Assembly (NCBI GenBank): GCA_963777725.1
Contig: CAVZRR010000001.1
Coordinates: forward strand, 197,352 to 261,351
Direction of reading: 5' to 3'
Origin: RPQJ01 sp963777725
GTDB taxonomy: Bacteria > Pseudomonadota > Gammaproteobacteria > Steroidobacterales > Steroidobacteraceae
Length of the DNA: 64,000 bases
The translations under genes were made by a program, and so were the position numbers. Position 1 is the stretch's first letter. Every line of letters starts with the position of its first letter. Shown in pieces: positions 26,613 to 34,980 of the stretch. The notes under the pieces are model-generated. The model was not told where the DNA came from and made no database searches. It saw only the letters and a program-made list of their open reading frames with translations.

Positions 26613-27946
26613 GCACGCCGATTCGACAATTCTTCAAGGAACACGGGATCTCGGAGGTCGAAGCCGTCGTCCCCGACATGGCCGGCATCGCGCGCGGCAA
26701 GGTGATGCCCGCGGTGAAATTCGCGGAGGACGAGGGCATGCGGATGCCCGAGAGCATTTTCCTGCAGACGGTCACGGGCGAATATCCGGAGGACGATCGC
26801 GCCATCAGCCCGTCCGAGATCGACATCGTCCTGAAGGCCGATCCCGGCACGACGCGCGTGGTGCCCTGGGCCGCGGAGCCCACGGCGCAGGTCATTCACG
26901 ACAGTTTCTACTCGGACGGCCGGCCGGTGACGATGGCGCCGCGTTACGTGCTGCGGCACATGCTCGACCTCTACGCGCAGCAGGGCTGGAAGCCGATCGT
27001 CGCACCCGAGCTCGAGTTCTACCTCGTCGAGCCGAACATCGACGCCGACTATCCGCTCAAGCCGCCGGTCGGCCGCTCGGGCCGGCCCGAGGTCGGCCGG
27101 CAGTCCTACAGCATCGCGGCGGTCAACGAATTCGACCCGCTGTTCGACGACATTTACGCGTTCTGCGAGGCGCAGGAGATCGAGATCGACACGCTGATCC
27201 ACGAGGACGGCGCGGCACAGATGGAGATCAACCTGATCCACGGCGACGCGATGTCGCTCGCCGACCAGGTGTTCATGTTCAAGCGCACGGCGCGCGAGGC
27301 GGCGTTCCGCCACAAGATGTACGCGACGTTCATGTCGAAGCCGATGGCACGCGAGCCCGGCAGCGCGATGCACATCCACCAGAGCATCGTGGATTCCAAG
27401 ACCGGCAAGAACGTCTTCAGCGACAAGGACGGCAATCCGAGCCCGCTGTTCTTCGCGCACATCGCGGGTCTGCAGAAGTACCTGCCGTCGGCGATGTCGC
27501 TGTTCGCGCCCAACGTGAACTCGTTCCGCCGGATCATCCTGCGGCACATGGCCCCGATCAACACGCAATGGGGCTACGACAATCGCACGGCCGGGCTGCG
27601 CGTGCCGATCTCGAACCCGGAGAACCGGCGCGTCGAGAACCGGCTCGGCGGCGCGGATGCGAATCCCTATCTCGCCATTGCCGCGTCACTGGCCTGTGGC
27701 TACCTCGGCATGCTCGAGGGCCTGAAGCCCTCCGAGCCCGTGTCCGGCAGTGCCTACGACCTGCCGTTCGGCCTGCCACGCAACCTCGAGGAATCCGTGC
27801 GCCTGCTGCGCAGCTGCCGTCCGCTGATCGACCTGCTCGGCGAGCGCTTCGTGCTCGCGTACACGGCCGTCAAGGAAAGCGAGCTCGACACGTTCCTGCA
27901 GGTGATCAGCTCGTGGGAGCGAGAGCACTTGCTGTTGAACGTTTGA
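26609..27946 (+). CDS. puuA: Glutamine-synthetase-family ligase, gamma-glutamylpolyamine synthetase-like (copy 2)
   Basis: A 445-residue paralogue of the glutamine-synthetase fold. It has 'APELEFYLVEPN', 'EDGAAQMEINLIHGD', 'AREPGSAMHIHQSIVD', 'NTQWGYDNRTAGLRVP' and 'NRRVENRLGGADANPYLAIA'. The GSAMHIHQS and NRLGGADANPY forms match the SpuI/PauA-like branch described in Pseudomonas polyamine use. It probably glutamylates putrescine, cadaverine or spermidine. It is translationally coupled to puuD upstream. A pair of opposed heptamer arrays begins 5 bp after its stop, followed by spuC. Confidence 0.87.
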   Translation: MSTPIRQFFKEHGISEVEAVVPDMAGIARGKVMPAVKFAEDEGMRMPESIFLQTVTGEYPEDDRAISPSEIDIVLKADPGTTRVVPWAAEPTAQVIHDSFYSDGRPVTMAPRYVLRHMLDLYAQQGWKPIVAPELEFYLVEPNIDADYPLKPPVGRSGRPEVGRQSYSIAAVNEFDPLFDDIYAFCEAQEIEIDTLIHEDGAAQMEINLIHGDAMSLADQVFMFKRTAREAAFRHKMYATFMSKPMAREPGSAMHIHQSIVDSKTGKNVFSDKDGNPSPLFFAHIAGLQKYLPSAMSLFAPNVNSFRRIILRHMAPINTQWGYDNRTAGLRVPISNPENRRVENRLGGADANPYLAIAASLACGYLGMLEGLKPSEPVSGSAYDLPFGLPRNLEESVRLLRSCRPLIDLLGERFVLAYTAVKESELDTFLQVISSWEREHLLLNV

Positions 27947-27951
27947 AGAAA

Positions 27952-28069
27952 GGGGATAGGGGATGGGGGATGGGGGATAGTCGGAAGTGGCGGCTGATCG
28001 TGCGGCGGCACCTTCTTCACTATCCCCTATCCCCTATCCCCTATCCCCTATCCCCTAACCCCCATCCCC
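27952..28069. repeat. Opposed heptamer arrays, (GGGGATR)x4 and (TATCCCC)x7
   Basis: Left array: four units at 27952-27979 (two GGGGATA, two GGGGATG). Right array: seven units at 28021-28069, five perfect TATCCCC, then TAACCCC and CATCCCC. A 41-bp unique spacer separates them. The two sides are reverse complements, so a long hairpin can form in RNA or DNA. It follows the ligase stop by 5 bp and ends 25 bp before spuC, so it could act as a terminator or attenuator. The same heptamer occurs at 10713-10740. Confidence 0.92.
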
Positions 28070-28094
28070 TTCTAACTGACCTCTACGGCACCTC

Positions 28095-29483
28095 ATGACC
28101 CAAACCCATCCCGAGAGAACCACCGCCGCCTGGCAGGAACTCGACCGCCAGCATTACCTGCACCCGTTCACGGACTACAAGTCCCTGCACGGCAAGGGCG
28201 CGCGGGTCATCGTCAAGGCCGAAGGGGTCTACCTCTACGATTCCGACGGCAACCGGATCCTCGACGGGATGGCCGGACTGTGGTGCGTGAACGTCGGCTA
28301 CGGGCGTCGCGAGCTGGCCGAGGCGGCGTACCGCCAGATGCTCGAGCTGCCGTACTACAACAGCTTCTTCCAGACCGCGCACCCGCCGGCCATCGAACTC
28401 GCCAAGCAGCTCGTCGACCTGGCGCCGCCGCAGTTCAACCGCGTGTTCTTCACGGGCTCGGGGTCGGAGGGCAACGACACGGTGGTGCGGCTGGTGCGCC
28501 GCTACTGGGACCTGCTCGGGCAGCCGGAGCGCAAGGTGATCATCAGCCGCGTCAACGCCTACCATGGCAGCACGATGGCGGGCGCGAGCCTCGGCGGCAT
28601 GGCGTTCATGCACGAGCAGGGCGGACTGCCGATTCCGGACATCGTCCATATCCCGCAGCCATACTGGTATGCGGACGGCGGCAACCAGTCGCCGGCCGAG
28701 TTCGGGCTGCAGATCGCGCGTGCGCTCGAGCAGAAGATCGCGGAACTCGGCGCCCACCGCGTCGCGGCGTTCATCGGCGAGCCGATCCAGGGCGCGGGCG
28801 GCGTGATCATCCCGCCGGAGACCTACTGGCCGGAGATCCAGCGCATCTGCGACAAGCACGGCATCCTGCTGGTCGCAGACGAGGTGATCTGCGGCTTCGG
28901 TCGCACCGGTCACTGGTTCGGCTCGAACCTGTTCGGCATCCGGCCCGACCTGATGACCATTGCCAAGGGGCTGTCGTCCGGTTACCTGCCCATCGGCGGC
29001 GTCATGGTGGGCGATCGGATTGCGGACGTGCTGATCGAGAAGGGCGGCGAGTTCGCCCACGGGTACACGTACTCGGGCCACCCGGTGGCCTGCGCCGTGG
29101 CGAGCGTCAACCTGACGCTGATCCAGCAGGAGAAGCTCGTCGAGCGCACCCGCGACGAGACCGGTCCCTACCTCGCGGCCAAGTGGCGGCAGATCGCCGA
29201 GCACCCGCTGGTCGGCGAAGCCCGTTCGATCGGCTTGATCGGCGCACTGGAGCTGGTCCGCGACAAGGGCTCCCGCCGGTTCTTCGACAACCGCGGCGAG
29301 GTCGGCACGATCTGTCGCGATTTCTGCTTCCAGAACGGCCTGATCATGCGGGCCGTGCGCGACACCATGATCATCTCGCCACCCCTCGTGATCAGCCGCG
29401 AGCAGATCGACGAGCTCGCCGAGAAGGCCTGGCGTTGCCTCGACCTGACGCTCGAGCGCTGCCGGGCCGAGGGGCGGCTCTGA
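28095..29483 (+). CDS. spuC: Putrescine--pyruvate aminotransferase (SpuC-like, class III)
   Basis: A 462-residue PLP enzyme. Features: 'DGMAGLWCVNVGYGRRELAEAAY' region, PLP loop 'TGSGSEGNDTVVRLVR', 'VADEVICGFGRTGHWFGS', and Lys in 'TIAKGLSSGYLPIGGVM'. 'LPYYNSFFQTAHPP' and the 450-460 length match SpuC-type putrescine or cadaverine:pyruvate aminotransferases. It gives 4-aminobutyraldehyde directly, bypassing glutamylation. It lies just ahead of the Pot uptake genes and is a different branch of class III from the 10719-12068 enzyme. Confidence 0.9.
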   Translation: MTQTHPERTTAAWQELDRQHYLHPFTDYKSLHGKGARVIVKAEGVYLYDSDGNRILDGMAGLWCVNVGYGRRELAEAAYRQMLELPYYNSFFQTAHPPAIELAKQLVDLAPPQFNRVFFTGSGSEGNDTVVRLVRRYWDLLGQPERKVIISRVNAYHGSTMAGASLGGMAFMHEQGGLPIPDIVHIPQPYWYADGGNQSPAEFGLQIARALEQKIAELGAHRVAAFIGEPIQGAGGVIIPPETYWPEIQRICDKHGILLVADEVICGFGRTGHWFGSNLFGIRPDLMTIAKGLSSGYLPIGGVMVGDRIADVLIEKGGEFAHGYTYSGHPVACAVASVNLTLIQQEKLVERTRDETGPYLAAKWRQIAEHPLVGEARSIGLIGALELVRDKGSRRFFDNRGEVGTICRDFCFQNGLIMRAVRDTMIISPPLVISREQIDELAEKAWRCLDLTLERCRAEGRL

Positions 29484-29493
29484 CGCGTCGCAC

Positions 29494-29522
29494 TTGGCTC
29501 GCTCCCGTCATTGCGCTATACA
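29494..29522 (+). promoter_or_regulatory. Likely sigma-70 promoter for the first potF-like gene
   Basis: TTGGCT (29494-29499), a 17-bp spacer, then TATACA (29517-29522). Each box has four of six consensus matches. It starts 10 bp after the spuC stop and 43 bp before the potF1 ATG, so binding-protein synthesis can be separate from spuC. Confidence 0.45.
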
Positions 29523-29564
29523 GCTGAACTTGTTTTTCACGTCCTGACACGGGGTAGTCCAACG

Positions 29565-30714
29565 ATGAATATCAGCATGCGGGCCGGACTGGTCGGCCTG
29601 GTCGCGGCGACCGCGCTCGTCGGTTGCGGCAAGAAGCAGGAGGAGGCACCGGCCGCGGCCGCCCAGGCGCCCGCTGCCCCTGCGGCCGAGGAGAAGGTCG
29701 TCAACGTCTACAACTGGTCGGACTACATCGACCCGGCGGTCCTCGAGCAGTTCACCGCCGAGACCGGCATCAAGGTCAACTACGACGTGTTCGACTCGAA
29801 CGAGGTGCTCGAGACCAAGCTCCTCGCCGGCAAGACCGGCTACGACGTCGTCGTGCCGATCGGCGTCGTTCATGGAACGGCAGATCAAGGCCGGCGTGTT
29901 CCGCACGCTCGACCGCTCGCTGTTGCCGAACTACGGCAACCTCGACACGGAAATCCTCGAGCGCGTCGCGCTGCACGACCCGGGCAACGAGCACTCGGTG
30001 AACCACATGTGGGGCACCACCGGCATCGGCTACAACGAGGGCAAGGTCAAGGCGATCGACCCGAACGCGCCGGTCGACAGCTGGAACCTCGTGTTCGACC
30101 CGAAAAACGCCGCCAAGTACAAGGACTGCGGCATCTCCGTGCTCGACGCGCCGAGCGAGATCCTGGCCGCGATCCTCGCCTGGAAGGGCAAGGATCCGAA
30201 CAGCCAGAATCCGGACGACCTGAAGATCGCCGAAGACATCCTGATGTCGATCCGCCCGTACATCCGCATGATCCACAGCTCCAACTACATCGACGCGCTC
30301 GCCAACGGCGAGATCTGCGTTGCCGTGGGCTGGAGCGGCGACGTGCTGCAGTCCCGCGACCGCGCCGAAGAGGCGGGCCAGGGCAACGTGATCAAGTACA
30401 GCGTGCCGAAGGAAGGCACGATCATGTGGTTCGACATGTACGCAATTCCGGCCGACGCGCCGCATCCGAACAATGCGCACGCGTTCATCAACTACATGAT
30501 GAAGCCCGAGGTCGCCGCCGCGAACTCGAACTTCGTCAACTACGCGACGGGCAATGCCGCGTCGGTGGCACTGGTGGACGAGTCCGTGCGCAACGACCCG
30601 GGCGTCTATCCGCCGCCGGAGGTCAAGGCCAAGCTGTTCCCGGACCTGGCGGAGTCGGACGAGTTCACGCGCCTGCTGAACCGTTCCTGGACCCGCTTCA
30701 CGACGGGCCAGTAA
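29565..30714 (+). CDS. potF: Polyamine ABC transporter substrate-binding lipoprotein, copy 1 (one frameshift)
   Basis: A periplasmic putrescine/spermidine-binding protein (PotF/PotD, SBP_bac family). It has a lipoprotein signal with lipobox L-V-G-C, so it is membrane-tethered. The mature part has 'VVNVYNWSDYIDPAVLEQF', 'YDVFDSNEVLETKLLAG' and the C-terminal 'LLNRSWTRFTTGQ'. The frame breaks at about 29859: after 'DVVVP' an extra A precedes 'SASFMERQIKAGVF'. Correcting it gives 382 residues, equal to copy 2, and the paralogue at 30869 confirms the alignment. A strong terminator follows. Confidence 0.87.
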
Positions 30715-30734
30715 GCGCCGGCTGAGTGATGCTG

Positions 30735-30775
30735 CGGGGCGGCTGGATTCGCGTTCAGCCGCCCCGTTCTTTTTT
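30735..30775 (+). terminator. Rho-independent terminator between the two potF-like genes
   Basis: A perfect 11-bp GC-rich stem (CGGGGCGGCTG at 30735-30745, CAGCCGCCCCG at 30756-30766) with a 10-base loop is followed by TTCTTTTTT. It lies 21 bp after the first potF-like stop. It should limit read-through and allow the first binding protein to be made in excess. Confidence 0.92.
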
Positions 30776-30868
30776 GCGATCTACACATTGCAGGATGGCT
30801 GCGCTATAAACCGTGTGGCGGGTGCCGCCGGGTGACAGCCCCTCTGGATCGTTGCCGAGGAGTACGAC

Positions 30869-32002
30869 ATGCGACCAGTCATTCACGCCGCGTCCGCCGC
30901 CCTGCTGGCGATCACTGCGCTGGCCGGCTGCAGCCGGCAGTCCGGCGAGCCTGCCGCTGGAGCCGTTCCGGCGGCCGAGCAGAAGGTCCTCAACGTCTAC
31001 AACTGGTCGGACTACATCGACCCGGCCGTGATCGAGGCCTTCCAGAAGGAAACCGGCATCGCGGTCACCTACGACGTCTTCGACTCGAACGAGGTCCTCG
31101 AGACCAAGCTGCTCACCGGCAACTCCGGTTATGACGTCGTCGTGCCGAGCGCGTACTTTCTCGAGCGCCAGGTCAAGGCCGGCGTGTTCCGCAAGCTCGA
31201 CCCGGCACTGCTCCCCAATCTCTCGAACCTCGATCCGGCGCTGCAGGCGCGCGCCGCGCAGCACGACCCGGGTAACGAGCACGGCGTCGTCTACATGTGG
31301 GGCACGACCGGCATCGGCTACGACGCCGGCAAGCTCGCGGAAATCCTGCCGGACGCGCCCGTCGACTCGTGGAGCCTGATCTTCGATCCGGCGATCATCG
31401 CGAAATTCAAGGACTGCGGCGTGTCGCTGCTCGACGACCCGACCGACATGGTGAGCACGGTGCTGCTGTGGCTCGGCAAGGATCCCAACAGCCAGTCCGA
31501 GGCCGACCTCGCGCAGGCCGAGGCGGCGCTGCTCGCGATCCGGCCGTACATTCGTTCGATCCACAGCTCCCAGTACATCGAGGATCTCGCCAATGGCGAG
31601 GTCTGCATCGCCGTCGGCTACAGCGGTGACATCCTGCAGGCACAGGACCGGGCTGAAGAGGCGGGCAAGGACGCCGACATCCGCTATTCGATCCCGAAGG
31701 AAGGCGCGTTGATGTGGTTCGACACGCTCGCGATCCCGGCCGACGCGCCGCACCCGGGCAATGCGCACGCCTTCATCGACTACCTGCTGCGCCCCGACGT
31801 GGCGGCGGCCAACTCCAACTTCGTCTACTACGCGAACGCCAACGCAGCGGCGACCGCGCTGATCGACGCGGAGCTGCGCGACGACCCCGGCATCTATCCG
31901 ACGCCGGAGGTCAAGGAGCGGCTGCAGCCGAACCTTGCGAAGTCCGCGGAGTACACCCGGCTGCTCAACCGGTCCTGGACCCGCTTCACGACGGGCCAGT
32001 GA
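30869..32002 (+). CDS. potF: Polyamine ABC transporter substrate-binding lipoprotein, copy 2
   Basis: A 377-residue intact paralogue of the preceding protein. It is a lipoprotein (lipobox L-A-G-C) with 'NVYNWSDYIDPAVIEAFQ', 'YDVFDSNEVLETKLLTG', 'DVVVPSAYFLERQVKAGVF', 'MWGTTGIGYDAGK' and C-terminal 'LLNRSWTRFTTGQ'. It should bind putrescine or spermidine in the periplasm and deliver it to PotHI. A TATAAA box lies about 56 bp upstream, but no matching -35 was found. The ATPase gene follows after 49 bp. Divergence between the two copies suggests different polyamine specificities. Confidence 0.9.
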   Translation: MRPVIHAASAALLAITALAGCSRQSGEPAAGAVPAAEQKVLNVYNWSDYIDPAVIEAFQKETGIAVTYDVFDSNEVLETKLLTGNSGYDVVVPSAYFLERQVKAGVFRKLDPALLPNLSNLDPALQARAAQHDPGNEHGVVYMWGTTGIGYDAGKLAEILPDAPVDSWSLIFDPAIIAKFKDCGVSLLDDPTDMVSTVLLWLGKDPNSQSEADLAQAEAALLAIRPYIRSIHSSQYIEDLANGEVCIAVGYSGDILQAQDRAEEAGKDADIRYSIPKEGALMWFDTLAIPADAPHPGNAHAFIDYLLRPDVAAANSNFVYYANANAAATALIDAELRDDPGIYPTPEVKERLQPNLAKSAEYTRLLNRSWTRFTTGQ

Positions 32003-32051
32003 TCGCAGCGCACCCGACCTCGCGACCGAGACACCACCCAGCCGGAGCCTT

Positions 32052-33197
32052 ATGGCCACGTCACCGCGCGACTCGCAACTGAAGTTCGAGCCCTGGACCG
32101 ACCCCGAAGCGCAACCCTACGTGCGGATCGATCGCGTCACCAAGAAGTTCGGCGACTTCATCGCCGTCGACGACGTCTCGCTCGGCATCTACAAGAAGGA
32201 GATCTTCTGCCTGCTCGGCGCGTCGGGCTGCGGCAAGACGACGCTGCTCAGGATGCTGGCCGGCTTCGAGCGCCCGACCGCAGGCCGCATCTACATCGAC
32301 GGCGTGGACATGACGGAGATCCCGCCCTACGAGCGGCCGGTCAACATGATGTTCCAGTCCTACGCGCTGTTCCCGCACATGACGGTCGAGCAGAACGTCG
32401 CGTTCGGGCTCAAGCAGGACAAGATCTCCAAGCCCGAGATCGCCAAGCGCGTCACCGAGATGCTCGAACTGGTGAAGCTCGGCCAGTTCGCCAAGCGCAA
32501 GCCGCACCAGCTCTCCGGCGGGCAGCGCCAGCGGGTCGCGCTGGCGCGGGCGCTGGTGAAAAAGCCGAAGCTGCTGCTGCTCGACGAACCGCTCGCCGCG
32601 CTCGACAAGAAGCTGCGCGAGCACACCCAGTTCGAGCTGATCAACATCCAGGAGACGCTCGGCGTCACGTTCATCGTCGTGACGCACGACCAGGAAGAGG
32701 CGATGACGCTGTCGAGCCGCATCGGCCTGATGAACCACGGCGAAATCGTCCAGGTCGGCACGCCCACCGAGATCTACGAGTACCCGAACTCGCGCTTCGT
32801 CAGCGAGTTCATCGGCTCGGTGAACATCTTCGAGGGCCGGCTGATCGAGGACGAGCCGTCCTACGTGCGCATCGAGTCCGACGATCTCGAGCGGCCGATC
32901 TTCGTCGATCACGGCGTCAGTTCCGCGCCGGGCGCCACGGTCTGGGCGGCGATCCGTCCCGAGAAGATGCTCATGTCGCGCGAGAAGCCGGAGGGTGAGG
33001 ACAACTGGACGCCGGCCACGGTCCGCGACATCGCCTACATGGGCGACCTGTCGATCTACCTGCTGCGCCTCGCGTCGGGCAAGGTCGTGCGCGTCACGCA
33101 GCCGAACGTGTACCGGCACGCGGACGAGCGCATCACGTGGGACGAGCAGGTGTACCTGCACTGGGACCCGAGCAGCCCCGTGGTGGTGACCAAGTGA
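32052..33197 (+). CDS. potG: Polyamine ABC transporter ATP-binding protein
   Basis: A 381-residue ABC ATPase. Walker A GASGCGKTT (about residues 57-65), Q-loop 'MMFQSYALFPHM', signature LSGGQRQRVALARAL, Walker B LLLLDEPLAALD and H-loop 'VTHDQEEAM' are all present. A C-terminal TOBE region (about residues 290-381) gives the regulatory barrel typical of PotG/PotA. It energises uptake through PotHI. The ATG at 32052 is the natural start; upstream in-frame codons overlap the binding-protein gene. Its stop overlaps potH by GTGA. Confidence 0.93.
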   Translation: MATSPRDSQLKFEPWTDPEAQPYVRIDRVTKKFGDFIAVDDVSLGIYKKEIFCLLGASGCGKTTLLRMLAGFERPTAGRIYIDGVDMTEIPPYERPVNMMFQSYALFPHMTVEQNVAFGLKQDKISKPEIAKRVTEMLELVKLGQFAKRKPHQLSGGQRQRVALARALVKKPKLLLLDEPLAALDKKLREHTQFELINIQETLGVTFIVVTHDQEEAMTLSSRIGLMNHGEIVQVGTPTEIYEYPNSRFVSEFIGSVNIFEGRLIEDEPSYVRIESDDLERPIFVDHGVSSAPGATVWAAIRPEKMLMSREKPEGEDNWTPATVRDIAYMGDLSIYLLRLASGKVVRVTQPNVYRHADERITWDEQVYLHWDPSSPVVVTK

Positions 33198-34111
33198 TCG
33201 CGCGGGTGCTGCACCGCCTCGGCCTCGACGGACGCACCGCCGTCATCGCGGTGCCGTACCTGTGGCTGCTGATGTTCTTCCTGGTCCCGTTCGTGATCGT
33301 GCTGAAGATCTCGTTCTCGGACGCGCAGATCTCGATGCCGCCCTACCAGCCGCTGCTGCACTGGGTCTCGGAGAAGGCGCTGCAGATCCAGCTCAACTTC
33401 GGCAATTTCGCGTTCCTGGTCGAGGACAACCTGTACTGGAAGGCGTACCTGAACTCGATCTGGGTCGCCGGCGTCTCGACGCTGCTGTGCCTGCTGATCG
33501 GTTACCCGATGGCGTACGCGATCGCCCGCAGCCAGTCGTCGACGCGCAACATCCTGTTGTTGCTGGTGATCCTGCCGTTCTGGACGTCGTTCCTGCTGCG
33601 TGTTTATGCGTGGATCGGCATCCTCAAGAACAACGGCCTGATCAACAACACGCTGATGGCGCTCGGCGTCATCGACCAGCCGATCCAGATGCTGCAGACG
33701 GACTTCGCGGTCTACGTCGGCATCGTGTACTCGTACCTGCCGTTCATGATCCTGCCGCTGTACGCGAACCTCGAGAAGCTGGACCTGACGCTGCTCGAGG
33801 CCGCCGCCGACCTCGGCTGCCGTCCCTGGAAGTCGTTCCTCAAGGTCACGCTGCCGCTGTCGCTGCCGGGCATCATCGCCGGCTGCCTGCTGGTCTTCAT
33901 CCCGGCGGTGGGCGAGTTCGTGATTCCGGCCCTGCTTGGCGACCCCGGCATGCTGATGATCGGCAAGGTGCTGTGGACCGAATTCTTCAACAACCGTGAC
34001 TGGCCGGTGGCGAGCGCGGTCGCGATCGCGCTGCTGCTGTTCCTGGTCATCCCGATCATGTTCTTCCAGCGCGCTCAGGACGCCGAAGCGGGCGGCGGAG
34101 CGCACCGATGA
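33194..34111 (+). CDS. potH: Polyamine ABC transporter permease PotH
   Basis: A 305-residue inner-membrane permease with six hydrophobic segments. The EAA loop that contacts the ATPase is 'LLEAAADLGCRPWKSFLKVTLP' (region near residues 195-220). The GTG at 33194 overlaps the potG stop, and the first membrane helix begins about 15 residues later. An upstream in-frame GTG at 33137 would extend into potG and is not needed. It pairs with PotI. Overlap with potI by ATGA continues the chain of coupled genes. Confidence 0.93.
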   Translation: MIARVLHRLGLDGRTAVIAVPYLWLLMFFLVPFVIVLKISFSDAQISMPPYQPLLHWVSEKALQIQLNFGNFAFLVEDNLYWKAYLNSIWVAGVSTLLCLLIGYPMAYAIARSQSSTRNILLLLVILPFWTSFLLRVYAWIGILKNNGLINNTLMALGVIDQPIQMLQTDFAVYVGIVYSYLPFMILPLYANLEKLDLTLLEAAADLGCRPWKSFLKVTLPLSLPGIIAGCLLVFIPAVGEFVIPALLGDPGMLMIGKVLWTEFFNNRDWPVASAVAIALLLFLVIPIMFFQRAQDAEAGGGAHR

Positions 34112-34977
34112 TGCACGGCCGCCCTTGGTTCCGCGTGCTGGCCCTCGTGCTGGGCTTTGCGTTCCTGTACGTGCCGATCATTTCGCTGGTCGTGTTCTCG
34201 TTCAACGAGTCGCGGCTCGTCACGGTCTGGGGCGGATTCTCGACGAAGTGGTACGGCGCGCTGATCCAGAACCAGCAGATCCTCGACGCGGCCTGGCTCA
34301 GCCTCAAAGTGGCAGCGGTCTCGGCGACGCTGGCCGTCGTGCTCGGCACGTTCGCGGGCATGATCCTTGCGCGCTTCGGTCCGTTCCGCGGCCGCACGCT
34401 GCTGTCCGGCATGACCACGGCGCCGCTGGTGATGCCCGAGGTGATCACCGGCCTCTCGCTGCTGCTGCTGTTCGTCACGCTGGAGCAACTGATCGGCTGG
34501 CCGGCGGGCCGCGGCATGACCACGATCATCATCGCGCACGTCACGTTCGCGATGGCCTTCGTCACCGTCGTCGTGCAGTCGCGGCTCGCGCAGATCGACG
34601 AATCGCTGGAAGAGGCGGCCCAGGATCTCGGCGCGCGCCCGGCGAAGGTATTCTTCCTGATCACGCTGCCCATCATCTTCCCCGCGCTGCTTTCGGGCTG
34701 GCTGCTGGCGTTCACGCTGTCGCTGGACGACCTGGTGATCGCGAGCTTCGTAGCCGGCCCGGGCTCCAGCACGCTGCCGATGGTGGTGTTCTCGAAGGTG
34801 CGCCTCGGCGTGAGCCCGGACATCAACGCGCTTGCGACCATCCTCGTTGCGGTCGTGGCCGTGGGTGTCGTGGTTGCCGGCATCGCGATGTCGCGCCAGC
34901 AGAAGCTGCGCGATCGGGACGCGCAGATGGCGCTCGCGGCGAACCAGCAGATGATCGAGAGCCTCAAGAAGGGCTGA
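34108..34977 (+). CDS. potI: Polyamine ABC transporter permease PotI
   Basis: A 289-residue inner-membrane permease with six hydrophobic segments. N-terminal 'FAFLYVPIISLVVFSFNES' is typical of PotI/PotC, and the EAA loop is 'LEEAAQDLGARPAKVFFLITLP' (region near residues 165-190). 'LSLDDLVIASFVAGPGSSTLPM' is a PotI hallmark. It overlaps potH by 4 bp. The next gene begins 3 bp after its stop, so the polyphosphate glucokinase may be on the same transcript. Confidence 0.93.
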   Translation: MMHGRPWFRVLALVLGFAFLYVPIISLVVFSFNESRLVTVWGGFSTKWYGALIQNQQILDAAWLSLKVAAVSATLAVVLGTFAGMILARFGPFRGRTLLSGMTTAPLVMPEVITGLSLLLLFVTLEQLIGWPAGRGMTTIIIAHVTFAMAFVTVVVQSRLAQIDESLEEAAQDLGARPAKVFFLITLPIIFPALLSGWLLAFTLSLDDLVIASFVAGPGSSTLPMVVFSKVRLGVSPDINALATILVAVVAVGVVVAGIAMSRQQKLRDRDAQMALAANQQMIESLKKG

Positions 34978-34980
34978 CCG

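Noticed and set aside
27952..28069. Heptamer arrays considered as a CRISPR array
   Set aside because: Units are only 7 bp with no spacers between them and no cas genes nearby; it is a simple tandem repeat in opposed orientation.
29565..30714. Programmed frameshift in the first potF-like gene
   Set aside because: No slippery sequence or downstream stimulatory structure is visible, the intact paralogue needs none, and similar single-base breaks occur in many unrelated genes.
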